Source: Schistosoma mansoni (taxonomy: Eukaryota; Platyhelminthes; Trematoda; Strigeidida; Schistosomatidae). From it: 64,000 bases of DNA. Numbering within the stretch: the first letter of the stretch is position 1; each line of letters opens with the position of its first letter. Below the pieces are notes generated by a model, which saw only the letters and a program-made list of their open reading frames with translations, had not been told where the DNA came from and did no database searches. The position numbers were made by a program, and so were the translations under genes. Positions 61,101 through 64,000 of the stretch are shown in pieces. The DNA lies in contig NC_031496.1 in NCBI RefSeq assembly GCF_000237925.1, forward strand, positions 9,029,711 to 9,093,710, read 5' to 3'.

Positions 61101-62374
61101 TCTTATTCATGTCCTTACAGTTGTCTGTATGTAATAATATCAATTATAGGTTATCGTGTAGCTTTACTGATAGATTAAGTTAGTGTATTCGTAAGTGAAG
61201 AGGTCATCCACTTTTTCTAATGTAGTGTTTCTTATTTTTGGTATAATTTACTTTGTATGTGATACGGAATTAAGTCTAGATTAAATGAACTGGAGTGATT
61301 GCATTATTTCATGAGTGATATTGATTCCAAAGGGTGATTTCTAAGATGCCACTCACAACCAGTGTATCAGATATCTCATATAATGATGTAACTAGCTTAT
61401 GTAAATATAGATTCCTTCCTTCTTATAAATTTGATTTGGACTTTTTATAATTATTATGAAACACAAGAAATGAAATTGCATGATTCTTAATAATCATATT
61501 CGATCACATGTTCCATATAAAATGAATATCATAAGTTGAAATCCATAGTAAAAGAAAGATGAATAATGAGTTTTTCTTTTCTAGAACAAATTCCAAATAT
61601 TGACATTTCTACTGAATTAAAGCAAAATAGAATAGTAGTGACCTTATCAACAGTAAATTAATTATCATTATTACTGAGTAGAATCTTTTTTTTTTCTGGT
61701 TCTTACGAAAAGATTTCTACTTGTCAGTAAATCAGAGGAATAATAATTACTAAGGCTACTTGTTTCTCTTAAAGAAAAAAAAATAGCCAAATCTTTCAGT
61801 TACTTCTTTCTAGAATAAAATCTTGAATAAGTTAATCAAATGAAAGATGGAATCATTGAATGATTCTGTCATAAAATATTGTTATTTAATCACTATGGAT
61901 AAATAGTGTCCACTTGAATCTTTACTATAAAATCAAATCTGGACATAATCATTCACAATGTGATATACATTATTACTTATTTATCGATTAAAGCATCAAA
62001 TGAGTACAACATATTCAGAAAGAAAAACCTCCCATATTATGGGTATGCAAAGAGAGTGAGTGAGAAATAGATGTGAATTTATCAAAAAGAAAACTGTCAT
62101 ACAATCATCAACATCTTTAGATATGAGATGTAGGTTATAATGTATCAACTTCCTATAGAGCATAATCTGTAAAATTTTATTTAAGGATTTAAATACACTA
62201 ATGAGAAGTTACTATTAATCTGTCGCTCTTTCTGCTTCGTTATTTAATTCCAGGTAAGTTTACAGGATGATACATTTTTATTCTTGAATGAAGAAAAATC
62301 ATTTACTCCTATAGTTTATTTTTGTAAAATGAAGGTTGAAAAATATTCCATCAGGAAACAGGTCTATAACTTCA
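58179..62374. other. AT-rich, probably channel-gene intron; worn LINE tail at 60100-60420
   Basis: If the channel gene continues upstream, this is its last intron. At 60100-60420 the minus strand (for example WKQVERKLVTVKLRQHQLIK and PKISHKGSVK in broken order) parallels the LINE C-terminal end at 57165-57420 in heavily decayed form. The 83-codon frame at 60557-60808 shows no recognisable domain. No pore-loop signature was found. Confidence 0.45.
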
Positions 62375-62425
62375 TAGTTAAAAGCATGAGTCAATTGAAG
62401 CTAGACCACCATCGAAGACCTGCAA

Positions 62426-62469
62426 GCACTGGACGGCCGTTTCGTCCCAATGTGGGACTCCTCGGCAGT
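62426..62469 (-). ncRNA. Hammerhead-like motif with complete stem II
   Basis: The minus strand reads ACTGCCGAGGA, then GTCCC, loop ACATT, GGGAC, then GAAACGGCCGTC and CAGTGC. Stem II pairs perfectly, stem III (CGG/CCG) pairs and GTC is the cleavage triplet. One core base differs (CCGAGGA for CTGAGGA). Confidence 0.6.
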
Positions 62470-62782
62470 ACGAATCCACGATCTCACCTCGCGAGATTCG
62501 AACCCAGGACCTATCAGTCTCACTCCAGAGCACTTAACCGATAGACCACTGACTTCAAGAGGTACTTCCTGGAATTCTAGTGGAGTTCAGTGGAGTACAA
62601 CCACGTCTGTTGTGAGATAGGAGCTTAATGAAGACAATTGGTGAACGGTTGCTCAACTTCGTGGAGTGGTTGAAGTTAGACATTGACACCATCGGATGCC
62701 GGCTCAGTGGTCTAGGGTTTAAGTGTTCGCGCGCGAGACCAAAGATCCTGAGTTCCGATCCCATGTCTGGGATCGTAGATGT

Positions 62783-62830
62783 GTATTGTTGAGAAGTCTC
62801 ATACTGAGATGAAACAGCCATCTAGTCATT
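62783..62830 (+). ncRNA. Worn hammerhead-like motif, right arm
   Basis: TTGAGAAGTCTCATACTGAG, ATGAAACAGCCATC and TAGT keep the order core, stem II, GAAA, stem III, but several core and stem positions have changed. Confidence 0.4.
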
Positions 62831-62890
62831 CCAAGTTTTCAATGGTGGTCTAACTTAGATCAATTCATGAATTCAACTATTAAAATTACT

Positions 62891-63445
62891 ACAATCTCCA
62901 TAATCCCTCATTCTGAAAATTATACAGTTTAATAATTACTCATTAGTGTAATGGTTTTCAAATATTGATTTATTAGTTAAACAACCATTAATTTTATGAA
63001 AATTACAGAAATTAATAAAATACAGATTTATTTGCAATTCTTTTCCTTTTTTTCCAGATGTATATTCAAGAGAAATATCACATTTGTTATGACTACTAAC
63101 TTGAAGTCGCTTTTTCACAACTAATTAAAAAGCCTTTGTCCACCCCCTAAAACTATTCCACATGATTCTTGTATATTTTTAACCTATAGAGACATTATGT
63201 TTTATGATGATAGAAAAAAATTACTGACTGGTTGACTAACTAAACATTTAAACATTTCAGTTGTACATTTTATTAACTTTAACTTTAACGAATAATGATG
63301 GAAATTTGTAGCTCTAATCATAGTAATGTCATTGTCTAGAATGAAAAAGGTAAAAAAGAAGTTATGTAGTGTGTAGTGAAAGAGATAAATAGTGAAAGTA
63401 TCGAAATCAAAAGATGTTAGTAGGTGAAATAAAGTATTGAATTTG
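62891..63445. other. No gene seen
   Basis: AT-rich sequence without recognisable features. Confidence 0.4.
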
Positions 63446-63599
63446 TATTCATTTAATATTGTTTGTTTGAATCTTCCCATTGATGTTTAGGACTGTAACT
63501 GGTCAGTCTCTAATTGGCATATGTGCATACTGTGCTGTATTGTCTCGATATAGCCTTAATTCACAAGCATTGTAAACAAAGATGGATAGTGGCTAGCAG
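63446..63599 (-). mobile_element. Sm-alpha partial unit, minus strand (tail and next head)
   Basis: On the minus strand it reads tail (CTGCTAGCCACTATCCATCT), linker, then head ending near 63446. It joins the plus-strand copy at about 63600, making another palindromic pair. Confidence 0.8.
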
Positions 63600-63893
63600 T
63601 ATGCACATATACCAATTAGAGACTGACCAGTTGCAGTCCTCAACATCAATGGGAAGATTCAAACAAACAATACTAAGTGAATTTAAACTTCATCCCATTG
63701 TACAAGCAAGTGGCTATCAGGACTCAGTAGCTGAGTGGATAACGCGATGGCGTCTGAATCGAAAGGTACTGTGTTCGAGTCTCAGAGTGAACATCAACTC
63801 TGAGATGCAAGTACATCCAGCTGGCGAGTCCCAAAAAGGACAAAACGCGCGTCCTGAATTCCACTGCTAGCCACTATCCATCTTTGCTTACAA
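63600..63893 (+). mobile_element. Sm-alpha SINE, plus strand, full tRNA-like part
   Basis: The order is head, A-box-like TCAGTAGCTGAGTGG, B-box-like TGTTCGAGTCTC, hammerhead and tail. It contains no AAA insertion at the cleavage site, but the ribozyme core has changed. Confidence 0.85.
63815..63858 (+). ncRNA. Degenerate Sm-alpha hammerhead
   Basis: The CCAG strand and GTCCC/GGAC stem II remain, with CGCGCGTC and CCTG. The core reads CTGGCGA where CTGACGA is needed, and ACAAAA replaces ACGAAA, so self-cleavage is unlikely. Confidence 0.7.
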
Positions 63894-64000
63894 TATCGAA
63901 TCTGTAATTTTAGGATTGAAGTAAAGAAATAATATGGATTTTGTACAATTTTACCAACATTTGTCTCAGATAAATCAGAACTCTATTTCGTTATTCTCAT

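Larger units (their letters stand above)
62375..62890. mobile_element. Fold-back SINE with two divergent tRNA-like/hammerhead arms
   Basis: The left end CATGAGTCAATTGAAGCTAG and the right end TGGTCTAACTTAGATCAATT with CATG are inverted counterparts. The left arm (minus) has a hammerhead-like motif at 62426-62469 and B box GGGTTCGAATC. The right arm (plus) has A-box-like GGCTCAGTGGTCTAGGG, a worn B box GAGTTCCGATC and a worn hammerhead. The centre carries the ACTTCCTGGAATTCTAGTGG and GAAGACAATTGGTGAACGG blocks shared with 10753-11305. Confidence 0.8.

Noticed and set aside
1-64000. CRISPR arrays, operons or bacterial-type genes
   Set aside because: Spliced genes, LINEs and SINEs show eukaryotic nuclear DNA. 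No regularly spaced direct repeats of CRISPR type were seen.

Overview
The window is eukaryotic, AT-rich and intron-rich, and it most likely comes from a schistosome (blood fluke). Three things point there. First, several copies of the Sm-alpha type hammerhead-ribozyme satellite/SINE are present. Second, there are RTE-like (SR2-type) and CR1-like LINEs. Third, the genes start with introns of only 34-65 nt and end with introns of kilobases. I cannot tell the species from the sequence alone.

Three host genes can be supported. (1) Mitochondrial malate dehydrogenase on the + strand has seven exons between 20417 and 27771. It reads as an unbroken 341-residue protein with a targeting presequence. 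(2) A UBXN1/SAKS1-type p97 cofactor (UBA, zinc-finger-like motif, coiled coil, UBX) on the + strand has nine exons between 35543 and 50771 and encodes 297 residues. (3) The last coding exon of a two-pore-domain potassium channel lies on the - strand at 57994-58178. I saw no other convincing host genes.

Layout. 1-13850 is gene-free and holds SINE-like repeats: Sm-alpha copies and a second family of fold-back elements whose arms each carry a tRNA-like pol III promoter and a hammerhead-like motif. 13855-32907 is dominated by a 4.46-kb inverted duplication (14176-18637 against 28446-32907) that pairs base for base without length change. The whole malate dehydrogenase gene sits in its 9.8-kb spacer. 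The arms are composite: an LTR-element fossil, a CR1-like LINE fragment and an RTE fragment. 33431-35340 is a decayed CR1-like LINE. 35543-50771 is the UBXN1-like gene, with a nearly complete RTE LINE (40421-43630) and a second, decayed LINE (46765-49748) in its last two large introns, both antisense to the gene. 52670-57600 holds further repeats: a fold-back element, an LTR, an internally deleted RTE copy, a solo LTR and a LINE tail. 57994-64000 holds the channel exon, empty AT-rich DNA, a fold-back element and a palindromic Sm-alpha cluster.

The most unusual signals are the fold-back tRNA-like/hammerhead family, the recurrent rearrangement of Sm-alpha copies at the 5' edge of the hammerhead core, and the near-perfect inverted duplication around the malate dehydrogenase gene. 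All reading was by eye. Identity levels are judged from direct comparison of segments, not from alignments.
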